Of a stretch of DNA of 64,000 nucleotides, positions 10,982 through 21,228 are shown in pieces. The first letter of the stretch is position 1. The number at the start of each line of letters is the position of its first letter. The position numbers and the translations under genes are program-made. The notes under the pieces were generated by a model, which was not told where the DNA came from, did no database searches, and saw only the letters and a program-made list of their open reading frames with translations. Where the stretch lies: positions 12,501 through 76,500 of the forward strand of contig CAJQUW010009254.1 in NCBI GenBank assembly GCA_907163375.1, read 5' to 3'. Origin of the DNA: Prostheceraeus crozeri (Eukaryota; Platyhelminthes; Polycladida; Euryleptidae).

Positions 10982-12554
10982 CCATAGAAATTACCAATGC
11001 CATTCATTATCTACTTCTATGGTCGAAAGATATATTTTATTTAACAGGTAAGTCAATACAAAAAGTTTTGATAATTTTTTTAATTCGAAAAGGTAAAATA
11101 TGTCAAAAGGAAAAGTTTGATAATTATTTTAATTCATAAAGGTAACACAGTAAGTCATTAAAAACTTTTTTTACGAAAAGGTAAGTCAATACGAAATAGT
11201 TTTGATAATCTTGAAATTTTTTATTCCATTATGAAACAAAACAAGTACCGTAATATTCATTGATGGTTTTGTAAGACATCCTCGCGATTAATTAGTCTAG
11301 GCATCAATCTGCCCATACGTCTGGAAGACCTTCCCATCTTATTTGCAGTGATGGCACTCATGTTTTGGGAGGCGAGTTGCAGTAAGGTCAAATTCCGCTG
11401 TTGTCCAGTGTAGTTGTGTAACTGCTCACGAATCTCAGCTACTTCTCTCTTGAAAGCCGCTTTCCACATGGAAAACGCGTTCTCTGCGATATTGAGAAAT
11501 GGAGAGTGGGGCGGTAAGTACCTAATAGAGTGTCCCTCTCGCAAACTGACGTCACGGGCTCTATTGTGGCACGGAGCATTATCCATGACGAATACACGAG
11601 GTCCAGCCCCAGACGCAACGGACGCTTCTTCCATCCAGGAGTTAAATCTCTCACAGGAGGTTCCGCCTTCGTAGAATTCATGATGGACGACACCTTCATT
11701 AGAGACCGCCAAGATGAGAGTAAAATTCCGCCCGCGCTGTCCATGAACAATCCTGACAGCTCGCTCTCCCCGTCTGGCACGACCTCGTGTGCGACTGATC
11801 CATAAATTAAAGCCGGATTCGTCCACAAAAATAAATGTTGGCGGATGGTTTGCGTTGATCGTGTGCAGATACCAGTTCGCATACTCGGCCCTTTCCACTT
11901 TGACGTCATGGCTATTGCGGTTGACTTGAACAGTCTCCATTTTCTTTAAGAAGATAAGACGATTTCTCAGACATGTGCTGATTGTTTGAATTGAGACAGA
12001 TGGCTTGTCCGGCATCCGCGCTTGTAGATCAGCTCTGATTTGGGCTAACGTGAATTCCGGTTGGGATTCAACAATCTCTACCACAGTATTTGCCATATCT
12101 TCGTCCATCTTTTGGTGTCGTCTTCCTCCTCTGGGACGCTCAATGACTCCTTCAAGTATATAGCGATGTACTATTGAATACGCAGTACCCCGTTTTACAC
12201 CGAGAACTCGAGCGGCTTCAATATAATCATCTCCGGCTTCGTGAGCCATAATGATTCTGCGTTTAACATCAGAAGGTATTCGCTGGCGCTCCATATTGAT
12301 ACCGCTCACTAATCTGATAGAGACACAATTGAACTATTTTGCTGCAGTTTATTTATTGTTGTCGCTCTCAATTGTGAAATGACGTAATATTTTATCTTTT
12401 AACGTTTTAGAAATTAAAGTGCCGCTCTTGATTCGGTAGTTGCCGTTGTCGTGTAGGAAAACCTGTATTACGTGATCTGACCATAGATATATCGAAATTT
12501 TTAATTAAAGAATTGAAAGAAAGAGAATCACCTGGTATTGTTCAATTTCTATGG
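10982..12554 (-). mobile_element. Tc1/IS630-type element nested in Chapaev
   Basis: About 1.57 kb enclosing one transposase gene. The ends are short inverted repeats: CCATAGAAATTACCAATGCC on the left, and on the right a sequence whose complement reads CCATAGAAATTGAACAATAC. TA lies immediately left. On the right the nearest TA is two or three bases away, so the exact boundary is uncertain by a few bases. Confidence 0.55.
11257..12294 (-). CDS. Tc1/IS630-type transposase, open frame
   Basis: The first in-frame ATG is at 12294 (MERQRIPSDVKRRIIMAHEA). The frame could extend a few codons upstream only from a non-ATG codon. The product has 345 residues. Order: helix-turn-helix (residues ~1-60, with VKRGTAYSIVHRYI), a basic GRRH linker, a second helix-turn-helix (QIRADLQARM...SIQTISTCLR), then the DDE core. 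Core motifs are TFIFVDESGFNLW, VFVMDNAPCHNRARD and PPHSPFLNIAENAFSMWK. I count 32 residues between the second Asp and the Glu. No stop or frameshift is visible, so this is the best-preserved transposase of the Chapaev nest. The C-terminus is basic (MGRSSRRMGRLMPRL). A decayed relative sits at 34688-35375. Confidence 0.85.
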   Translation of the reverse strand: MERQRIPSDVKRRIIMAHEAGDDYIEAARVLGVKRGTAYSIVHRYILEGVIERPRGGRRHQKMDEDMANTVVEIVESQPEFTLAQIRADLQARMPDKPSVSIQTISTCLRNRLIFLKKMETVQVNRNSHDVKVERAEYANWYLHTINANHPPTFIFVDESGFNLWISRTRGRARRGERAVRIVHGQRGRNFTLILAVSNEGVVHHEFYEGGTSCERFNSWMEEASVASGAGPRVFVMDNAPCHNRARDVSLREGHSIRYLPPHSPFLNIAENAFSMWKAAFKREVAEIREQLHNYTGQQRNLTLLQLASQNMSAITANKMGRSSRRMGRLMPRLINREDVLQNHQ

Positions 12555-12650
12555 TTTACCGTTCATTTGGCTATGACATAACAGGATCGATGGCTATCAT
12601 AGAATCAATGTTTGTATCAGTATTAGACGCTTCTATTTGGTTGTTAATGC

Positions 12651-13602
12651 ACAGTCCGTTTCATAAAAAGTGGATCATCCTAAAATTTGACTAAATAAAA
12701 CATAAGTATGATACAGAAAGCATTTTTCATGTTATTTCATGTCCCTAATATATTTAAATGTCCTTATATAATCTGATAAGCTATGATACAGTAACGGTTC
12801 TTAAGAAGCTAATATTTTGTGGCCTTACCCTTATTGTCAATGACATTACCAATTCGTCTAGGCATTGATTCGATGATATCGTTGATTTTTGACTGATCTA
12901 ACTTTCTCCACTCTCTTTTTAACAGTGACGTAAGTTGTGATACGCCATCTGTATGTAGCAGTGAACGATGAACGTTACGTTTTAGAATACTCCATGCATC
13001 TTTTATGGGATTCAGATCAGGAGAACGAGCTGGCCAAGATAATGTCCTAAGCCCTAATTGAGACTTGCATAAGTTGACTCTACTACTCCTGTGACACGTA
13101 GCATTATCATCCATAAATAACCAAGTCGATGGATCACCAGGATGGAGCAATCAGGAGTGCTGCCAACACCACCGCAACGAAGTCAGGAAGCTATGGAACA
13201 TGAAGTCCAGTTAATCACATGTAGCAGTTACATTATTGTTGATGAATAATGGTGCTATACTGGCTCTGATTGAACGATTTTCTTTATTTTTGTTTTGCTT
13301 GATAGCTTTTGGCTTGTAGAACGACATATTACATAACAAAGGAAACAAATGTAATTTTATAAGAGTGAGGTATGATTTTGTATAACATTGCTAAATGAAG
13401 ATCAAATTATCTACTACTTTTTTTATCTATAACAGGAAAACAACTCAATATTCATGCTTGAAATTTCCAACAATGATATTAGTAAGCACAACTGACATAT
13501 CTTCCAAATTTCAGAGAAATTCGTTCAAGTTTGGCGGAGATGGACAAAGTTGAAGCTAAGGCGATGTTTAAGGGTGATCCATTTTTTATGAAACAATCTG
13601 TA
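12651..13602 (-). mobile_element. Internally deleted Tc1 relic nested in Chapaev
   Basis: Terminal inverted repeats are recognisable over about 35 bp. The left reads CAGTCCGTTTCATAAAAAGT then GGATCA. The complement of the right reads CAGATTGTTTCATAAAAAAT then GGATCA. Only about 950 bp remain, and the N-terminal half of the transposase is gone. The right end abuts TA and the left end CA, a decayed target site. Confidence 0.7.
12809..13150 (-). pseudogene. Tc1 transposase C-terminal fragment, catalytic Glu lost
   Basis: The fragment covers the second half of a DD34E transposase: WLFMDDNATCHRSSRV, then WPARSPDLNPIKDAWSILKR. I count 34 residues after the Asp to the position that is Glu in Tc1 (PIENAW). 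Here it is Lys (PIKDAW), so the catalytic triad is incomplete. There is no ATG start. Confidence 0.8.
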
Positions 13603-13646
13603 GTTGTAGGTGTAAATATATCTGGGAGTCCATGGTTACAGGTAGC

Positions 13647-13925
13647 ATTTAGAGGTTCAAAACTATGATTTTTGGATACTTTGGGGGTGGTTTCCTATCT
13701 GTTTGTAATATATTTGATAGCTCTAGGAGGCTTGGATTTCAAGATATTGCGATTTTAAGATTTAAATGGCAGCCATTTTGAATTACTACGTCATATTCGA
13801 AAAGATACCGATGAAAAATTTTCTAATGTGTCTAGAAATATTGTTATTGGTCCAATAAATCAAAAAATACAATCAATTTTCCTGGGGCATTTTTTTCAAC
13901 CTAAACTTTGTTAAAATCTACCGTG
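13647..13925 (-). repeat. Chapaev-like right terminal inverted repeat
   Basis: Mirror of 8678-8938. It ends CTACCGTG, followed by the duplicated AGTA at 13926-13929. Confidence 0.85.
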
Positions 13926-14501
13926 AGTATCCATTACTGATACAGTCCCCGCCGCTTAATGTGTGCATGACCTCAAAACTCAGATTTGCACACATTAGGC
14001 GGCTAAATTGAAAACTCGAGTTACTCCATTAGAAAGGCTGTTATTCATTCGCATTTTCACAGAGTCTCAAAAAATCAGTTATTCTAGATTGAGAAGCACT
14101 CTTAAAAGTTGCTAGTTTGAGCACATCTTGCACTTTGTTCACAGCTTCTTCGCAATTTATTTCTGCCCAGCACTGTAGCTTCAGGAGCATCGCCACGGCT
14201 TCAGAATTTGAAATTGTTTCGATGTGTTGATCTTCTTCATCTGATTGGATCTGAAAGAACAAAGAAAATTTATCTAATCGGTCGATGGAACTGGTTAATC
14301 GAAGATAAACTGAACTTACTTCATCATTATTTAGTTGGTTCAAAAACTCCTCCAAATCCATTGTCGTCGCATGAATTTCTTCTCTCTCTTCTTCTCGGCT
14401 TGTGTTCGAGGTCATGTCGTTGCAGGAGTCAATGTCTTCGAGTTCTACCACCTCATCACTGAAGTCATTGGACCAACCAACGTGTTTCGCACAGTTTTGG
14501 A

Positions 14502-14757
14502 CATAGAAATTGACAACAATAAAACCTCTAGAATGGAAATTGAGCTTCATGCAATGCACAATAGCGGCACATAAATCGCACGCATTTTCACTTATATGCA
14601 CCTGCCAACGTCTGTATGATTGGGTTAGAATCAGTCACATGTGTAAATCGAAGCTTTTAATTGGTGGTTCATGCCCCAACTTAGTTCCCCCGGATGTGCC
14701 GTGACCTTGAGTCAATTTCCATTCTAGCCAACTTCAGATAAACAGTTTATTTCTATG
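14502..14757. mobile_element. 256-bp foldback MITE in the Tigger gene
   Basis: It begins CATAGAAAT and ends ATTTCTATG, flanked by an exact 8-bp duplication GTTTTGGA (14494-14501 and 14758-14765). A second inverted pair lies inside: CTAGAATGGAAATTGA against TCAATTTCCATTCTAG. Removing the insert and one duplication restores the Tigger reading VIQN-CAKHVGW, which confirms the boundaries. The right half is repeated at 63779-63862. An 8-bp duplication fits hAT or P-like mobilisation; the parent family is not identified. Confidence 0.85.
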
Positions 14758-15879
14758 GTTTTGGATGACGTTTGACGTTACGGCTTTCCATGCTTTCTGC
14801 ATTATCTCAATGGCTTGTCTCGCTGTAAAACCTGAGAGAAAATCTTTCCATGTTTTCTTTTCCTGGATGCAACGCATGGCAAGTTTGCTCAAATGAGATC
14901 GGTAATGAGACTTAAACGAATGAATAACGCCACCATCTAGTAGCTGAAGTCGACTTGTAACGTTTGGTGGCAAAAAGTAGAGTTCCACATTCGAGGGGAG
15001 TGAGGAAACCTTGTGAGACGTGGCATTGTCCACAATGAGAAGAACACGTCTTTCGCCCATTTCCTTCTTTATGCGTTCTGAAAAGAGGTAAGCCATTTCG
15101 AGAATAGCTCGCTAGTCATCCATGCGTTTCGATTGCTCTCCAAACTCAAAAGACCAAGTTTCGAATGGTCTTTAGGGAACGTTCTAGAATTTTTGCTTTT
15201 CCCGATTACGAATAGAGGAATCTTGACTGTGCCTTCCATGTTGCAACATAAGACAGCAGTCCAACGATGCTTCTGACATTTAACAGAATTTCTCGGATCG
15301 TCCTTTGTCACAAAGGTGCGATTGCTCTGAGCTTTGTAGTAAAGAGCAGTTTCGTCCATGTTAAATATCGCTACACTGGCATAGTTAGCTCTAATCAGAG
15401 GCCATGAATTCGAAAGCCAGTCGTCACAGACACTGCGATCTACAGCTTTAGATTCGCCATGGAGACACAGACTTTATGCCCTTTCTTTTCAGAGTTCTAA
15501 TAAGCCAACCATCAGTTGGATTAAATTCGTCTCCAGATGACTTGGCAATTTCAGTTGCTGCCACCATCAATCTCTCACGACCTAATGAGAAATTGCCATT
15601 GCGCCCCTGCTTGATGAACTCGACCAACTTTTTCGGAACCGATATCTCAACCAACCTCGGGAGCTTTTCCTGTCCGTTGTCGTTTTCGGCTACTGTTTGC
15701 ACCATCAACGAGGGCCCTGTGGATAAATGAACAGCTTTCAGAATAATGTCGCATCAAAATAAGATTTGGAAATTGCATACCTTTTGTTGCTATCCAAATT
15801 TTTTCTGCATTTGGTGACGGTGTTTCGGTGGACGCTAAATTTTGCTGCAATTTCCGCAATCGTCCCATCTGCTTCACCT

Positions 15880-16772
15880 ACCGTATTTACTCTAATAGAA
15901 CCCGGGGGGCTCTATTAATTCAGATCGCTCTGACCAGGGTTCTATTAGAGGCCCGGGTTCTATTGGAGGCACGGGTTCTATTTAATTACATTGAAAAATG
16001 ATCACTAAAAAATTAAAAATATGACATCAACCATAGAATTCGTTGAACCTACATAAAAATGCCGGCCTATTGTATGACAGTTTTTGCTGTTACTGCTCAG
16101 TATACCGTAGTCGAAGTCTTTTTTACATTCACTATGCTCATGGCATATTGAGTAGCGGATGAGGAGAGGATTATAAACGATCCATAAGCTAACCCGGTAA
16201 TTGTAATTTAGTCACAAAAAAATCAAAGACCCACTCGCTGTGCAAAGGAAGAACGGCTACCAGTTGGAAAAATCTCTATATTGGACTGTATATAAAAGTC
16301 TCTATATCTACCGGTATATTGAAAAGCAACTCGAGTCATTCGTCTTCATCTATAATCATCAGCTCGTCCTCTTCTTCGTGTTCTTCATCGATGTCAAGGT
16401 CAACTTCCACTTCGCACAAGCGCGAGAGGGCATCATGGCATGGATGCCCTGCCTTGAAGCATTCGATGAGGTCATCTTCGCTACCATCCAATATTCGCTT
16501 GTTTCCTTTACTTATCTCCCGTCAAATGAATTTTGTTACTGAAAAAATACTTTTTGGTTCACCTACAAGGTCAATACGATGCTACTGAGTCTCTACCCGG
16601 GTTCTATCAGAGACCCCAGCTTCTCTTAGAAGCCCGAGTTCTATTAATTCAGATTGCTCTGACCCGGGTTCTATTGGAGACCCGGGTTCTATTAATTCAG
16701 ATTGCTCTGACCCGGGTTTTATTGGAGACTCGGGTTCTATTAGAGGTCCGGGTTCTATTAGAGTAAATACGG
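15880..16772 (-). mobile_element. 893-bp Tigger-type MITE with captured 3' exon
   Basis: The inverted ends read CCGTATTTACTCTAATAGAA (left, and right on complement), with TA on both sides (15878-15879, 16773-16774). Inside each end is an array of a short repeat, CCGGGTTCTATTRGAGA or its complement. There are about three units on the left and seven on the right, some interspersed with AATTCAGATTGCTCTGA. The interior holds an exon-like piece on the minus strand (16336-16495). Confidence 0.8.
16336..16495 (-). pseudogene. Tigger-type transposase C-terminal tail
   Basis: The reading is LDGSEDDLIECFKAGHPCHD, then ALSRLCEVEVDLDID, and an acidic tail ending MIIDEDE with a stop at 16336-16338. An acidic terminal exon like this is typical of Tigger/jerky-type proteins. 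The MITE is therefore an internally deleted Tigger relative that keeps its terminal exon. Confidence 0.6.
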
Positions 16773-18448
16773 TATGCTTATCCTTTTTATCAGGGATAAA
16801 TCTGCGCTGCATACTGTTAAAGCGACTTGAACAGTTACAGGGACGTGCCAGCAGGGGGGGCAGCGGGGGCAACTGCCCCCCTAAGATTTGGAGACCACTC
16901 ATTTTGCCCCCTCTAAAAAGTCTAGTTATATATACAGTAATAACTTATCATCTGAGCGTGAAGAGAAATTTGCTACATCTTTTGCTTACATTTCATCAAT
17001 TTTCAGTCCGAACTGAATGATTCTTTGTCTGCTTTAGCGAACGTGTTTCGCCTTCCTTTAGCTTTTACTGCAGGTCAATGAATTATTCAACACATCTGTG
17101 TTTATCATTAAACTTGCGAGAGAAACGATTTTGTAAGTGTCGGTGCATGTGGACGTCCTGTTGAGACTGCATCTGAAATTTGTGGGATACGATGCCCAGA
17201 GGCTGTTTAATCCATTAACTTGGACAAAGTCCATCAGGTGAATTTGATCCGTGCGTTGTGCACATTTCTTTCCATTTTCCAATCACAATATCTAAAAGCC
17301 GTATCTTTAACCTAATATCTATATTCACGCGTTCTTCATATCGAGATGGCGTGCGCTTTACGCCTTCACATGATTCTATTGATTGTCGCGTTGTCAAGTC
17401 GTCTCCTCCACTCGAGGCTGTGTGAGCGTGGTTGCTGCCTCTAACAATAGGATTCGATGCGATGTCCTCTGTAGACAGAGAAAGCCGCGCCAACACCCCA
17501 TCCAGCTCTATGATCATTCTACATGTGCGCTGCTGTACTAACAGTGAACAATCACATTTTTCCTCCCTGCAGTTCTGTTCTAATTTTTATACCTAGTAAG
17601 TATATGAGTGACGTGATGAAATAAAATGATGAATGCAATTACACTCAAGGTCGGTGATACAATATACGGTATGGAGTAACCTCCTCAGCGGCACCAGAGC
17701 CCTGTCGCTGCGTCGTTTCTGACAGCAGATTCGACTTACTTCGACGTGACAGTCCTCGCCACCGGGCCAACTTCCCGGGTGATTGTCTTTGGTGGGAAAG
17801 CGTTAGAGTAACGCTCAACGAAGCAGTCGAAGGAAGAAAAACTCATGGGCTTAGCTGTATCACCGATTAGGCCAATAGTTAGAATGTCCTGTAGATAAGT
17901 TGGCCACCTTAATAAATTAGTTTGACTCTTCCACCCCTACCTTGTTCGGATGACCTGTCTGGGGGTAGTGTTGAATACGACAACTTCGACAGTCGATGAA
18001 TCTAGCAGGCACCCTGATCGGCTAACCAACTGTGAAGGACCAGCCTGAGCGATGAGACGGAAGTTAAATGTTGTATTCAATTCGCCAGCAGCTCCGATCA
18101 TAAGATGGTGGTTCATCTTATCTTGGAGGTAGTTAGTTTAAGAATTAAGATCTTATTTATTCTACACGACACACAATAACACACATGTATTTGTCAGAGC
18201 CATATAATAGGTTACCATTAAGAACTGGAGAAAATACATAAGCATACAAAATCCTCTTACGTGGGAATGGCCGTTAATCAAACTGAGATTTATTAATCGA
18301 CATTGATAAATTCGAAATCGATTGATTGCTTCAAATAACAGCAATGAAAGAAAACTAACTCAGGACTCCTAAATGTAAATTAACTTGTCAAATGTCCCTG
18401 CAAACATCGAATTAGTATAAGTCAACTAGTTTTTATCCTGCTTTTTAG

Positions 18449-21228
18449 ATGTCACGTGGTCCATCAAAATCGACTACATTGGATTCATGGTTGAAGCCGA
18501 AGAAGCCGGTTGAAACCCAAAATGTAGAAAACGAATCGCCAACTTCTCAAAAATCGCCCAGTACGGCAGATGTTTCGAGGGAGGATCGAACAGCAGATGT
18601 TCCAACAACCGCGGGATCAACATTCGCCACCCCCAGTGTTGTTCAGGATGAAGAGGCTTCTTCAAAACTGAGTGTACCTAAGGAACAGCACATACCTGCC
18701 AATGACTTCACATTTCCGAGAAGTCGTGGAAGGGCGTGTCAGTCAACATGGTTTAGGAAATACAAATGGCTGCATTACGATGTCGTTGAAGATAGCGTTC
18801 TGTGCTTCACGTGCGTTCAAGCGAGGAAATTTGATTGTCAACGGTCGGTCGAACGTGATTTGACTTTCGAATGTAAAGGTTTCAAAAACTGGAAGAAAGG
18901 CCCCGAGAAGTTTGAAACTCACGCTAAAAGTTCTCACCATCGACAAGCAGTAGAATTCATAATTCAAAGAAACCAGGGAACACCAGTATACGATCTGATC
19001 GTAAAACAATCGAGAGATCAGCAGGTACGGGCACGCACCGCTATGTTGACAGTGCTAAGCTCTGTACGATATTTGGCTCGAACAGGACAAGCACTACGCG
19101 GACTACACAACGATGATGGCAATTTTCGTGTACTTATAGAGGAAAGATGCGAAGAAGCTCCTGAATTGAAAGCGTGGTGTGAAAGAAGAAACAATTACCT
19201 GGATGGTAAAATTCAAAATGAAATTTTAGAGATAATGGCCCATAAGGTGCAACGATTGCTAGTATCCGATGTTAAGAAAAGTCCATTCTATGGAATAATT
19301 TGTGATGGAACTACTGATGTTGCGGGAAATGAGCAGTTGAGTCTTTGTATAAGATGGAATGATAGTCAAACGCTAGAAGTGAACGAGAGCTTCGTGGGAA
19401 TGTATCGGCCTCAAAGCGCTCGAGCTAATGACATATTTGAAGCCATTAAAGACATGCTCACACGACTCGGTTTAAGCATTGATAATCTTCGCGGTCATTG
19501 TTTCGATGGTGCTGCTAATATGTCAGGTCATTTGAATGGAGTGCAAAAGAAATTAAATGACATTCAGCCAAAGTCACTCTATGTTCATTGCAGCAATCAC
19601 TCGTTGGATTTAGCTCTACAAGAAATTACTCGACGTAGTGAGCTTATGTGTGACGCAATGATCCTTGTAAAGGAGGTAACTAATACTATCTTGGAGTCGA
19701 GCAAGAGACGTAGTGTCTACTCCAATGTCATTGTTGGTATTTCCGATGAGGATGTCAGCTTGCCTTGTTCCGGACTCCTTCCACTTTGTCCAACAAGGTG
19801 GGCAGTGCGAGTAAAAGCTGTAGATAGGTTTCTGAAAAACTATCAGCGAATACAGGAGACATTGAAAACTCTGACAGAAGATAGAGATGCTTTAAGAGAT
19901 GAACGAAAATCGTCGGTGAAATACTGTAAAAGGAAAATGCAGAAAACGAAAACACTTTTCTGTCTGAAAGCTGCAGTCAAGATACTAGGACCTTGCGAGC
20001 AACTGGCTCAGGCGTTGCAGAAACCAGGATATACGGCAATGGGAGCAAAATCTTCAGTCGACGTTTTACTACAGACTCTTTCCTCCATGCGGACTGACAT
20101 GGCCTTTCAGGACTTGTGGCATGAGACTGAGGTTGAAGCGGGTACACTTGGCTTGAAGATGGCTAAACCAAAACGACCACGAAAGATTCCACGAAGGTAA
20201 GGGCCGAAGAGTTGACAGATTGAAAATAAATCTCTGCTTTTAAACAGACACAGTTATAATTTATACTCTATCTAAGTATACAACATTAATCGTTTTAATT
20301 TACCAATTCAACTCAATGAAAATGTACTTTATTAAAATACTCCTTTATGGAAAACGTGTTTACCGTACGAGTTCATCGCACTATAAAACTTGAACGTTAA
20401 CCTAAGCGTAATCAATTTTCTTCCATTTTTAAATATGATATATTTGGATTTCAGAATCTGAATCAGATGTTGCTACCTCGAATATGACTTTAAGTTCGAA
20501 TATGATATATATTGTGACGCTTCTGAGATTTGATTTGTTAATTATTTGTTAATTATATAGTGTGCTCATGGTTCATCGTCTATACGACTGCACTGTATGT
20601 GTTATTTTCACATTTTTACAGGTTGGAACAGACCGATTCACCTTCCCCGATGGCTACCTTGACCTTCGAAGAAACGCTTCGTAAATGTTATTTCGAAGTT
20701 TTGGATAATGTGTGTGGAGAATTGGAGAGGAGGTTTTGCCAACCTTCGATGGAAAAGTTGGTGACCATAGAGACAATTGTGTCTGATTCAGTGACTGGCA
20801 ACCTACCATCTTCTACCAATTTAACAGATACCTTATTACAGTATGGAAGTGACTTTGACATTGAACAACTTTCAGCCCAGTTATTGTTATTACCCCGTAT
20901 CGTCAAAGATAAATCTGCGTCGGGCTTCTCTGTCATAAATGAACTGAAGTCTCAATCAGACACTGTTAAGGACCTTCTCGATCAGGTTGTACGTCTACTT
21001 CAATTACTTTCTGTTGTGCCCGCTTCAGCTGCATCAGCAGAGCGCTCTTTCAGTGCACTTCGAAGGGTGAAAACTTACTTGAGGTCTACTATGACCCAAA
21101 AGAGGCTAACACATTTGCTTTTGCTTCATGTCCATTCCCAACGCACATCCAAGATTTCATTAGGAGATGTGCTCAAGGAATTTATTTCGCGTTCCGCAGA
21201 ACGGCAATCTGTATTTGGTAATTTCTGA
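18449..21228 (+). CDS. hAT transposase (ZMYM1/TTF-type), two exons
   Basis: Exon 1 is 18449-20196 and exon 2 is 20622-21228. The donor (ACGAAG then GTAAGG) and acceptor (TTTTTACAG) join in frame to give 784 residues with no stop. An acceptor-like TTTTTAG sits directly before the ATG, suggesting a non-coding first exon. Order: an acidic, Ser-rich N-terminus (1-90), a TTF-type zinc finger (STWFRKYKWLHYD, VLCFTCVQA, HAKSSHHRQAV), then the hAT RNase-H-like core with GIICDGTTDVAGNEQLSLCI, HCFDGAANMSG, HCSNHSLDLAL and PTRWAVRVKAV. The C-terminal dimerisation region (VPASAASAERSFSALRRVKT) is encoded by exon 2. The product would excise and insert hAT DNA with 8-bp duplications. No defect is visible by reading, but expression and activity are unproven. 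Confidence 0.92.
20197..20621 (+). other. Intron of the hAT-1 transposase
   Basis: A 425-bp AT-rich intron beginning GTAAGG and ending TTTTTACAG. It separates the catalytic core from the dimerisation exon. The phase is preserved: AG before the intron plus G after it makes one Arg codon. Confidence 0.85.

Larger units (their letters stand above)
8678..13925 (-). mobile_element. Chapaev-like DNA transposon with nested Tc1 insertions
   Basis: The termini begin CACGGTAG and end CTACCGTG. They form about 260-280 bp terminal inverted repeats (8678-8938 and 13647-13925) of roughly 95 percent identity by eye, with a 4-bp duplication AGTA. A CAC terminus plus a 4-bp duplication points to the Chapaev branch of the CMC superfamily, and the minus-strand transposase at 9153-10855 fits that. 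Two Tc1-type elements (10982-12554 and 12651-13602) lie inside, between the gene and the right repeat. Without them the element is about 2.7 kb. The gene is broken, so this copy is dead, but the terminal repeats remain well matched. Confidence 0.7.
14041..16812 (-). pseudogene. Tigger/pogo transposase (CENP-B/jerky type), interrupted
   Basis: DDD transposase with CENP-B-type DNA-binding domains. The start ATG at 16812 gives MQRRFIPDKKDKH. After the MITE at 15880-16772 comes the first helix-turn-helix, GEADGTIAEIAAKFSVHRN, ending at a donor near 15783. The next exon follows an acceptor near 15718 and holds the CENP-B-like domain (VPKKLVEFIKQG ... FNPTDGWLIRTLKRKGI). A one-base frameshift follows near 15470, then the DDE_1 core: NMDETALYYKAQ, a second frameshift near 15080, LLIVDNATSHKV, and LPPNVTSRLQLLDGGVI. 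I count 30 residues between the second and third Asp, as in Tigger. The usual QPLD is QLLD here. The sequence resumes after the MITE at 14502-14757 with CAKHVGWSNDFSDEVVELED and a short intron (about 14254-14320). Confidence 0.85.

Noticed and set aside
10982-12554. Reading this Tc1-type element as the same family as the CATAGAAAT MITE
   Set aside because: The first nine to ten terminal bases agree, but no 8-bp duplication is present and the interiors differ. TA targeting fits better.
17640-18130. GC-richer stretch inside hAT-1 as an rRNA or snRNA gene
   Set aside because: I could not match it to any conserved rRNA or snRNA core. It is more likely the leader or promoter region of the element.
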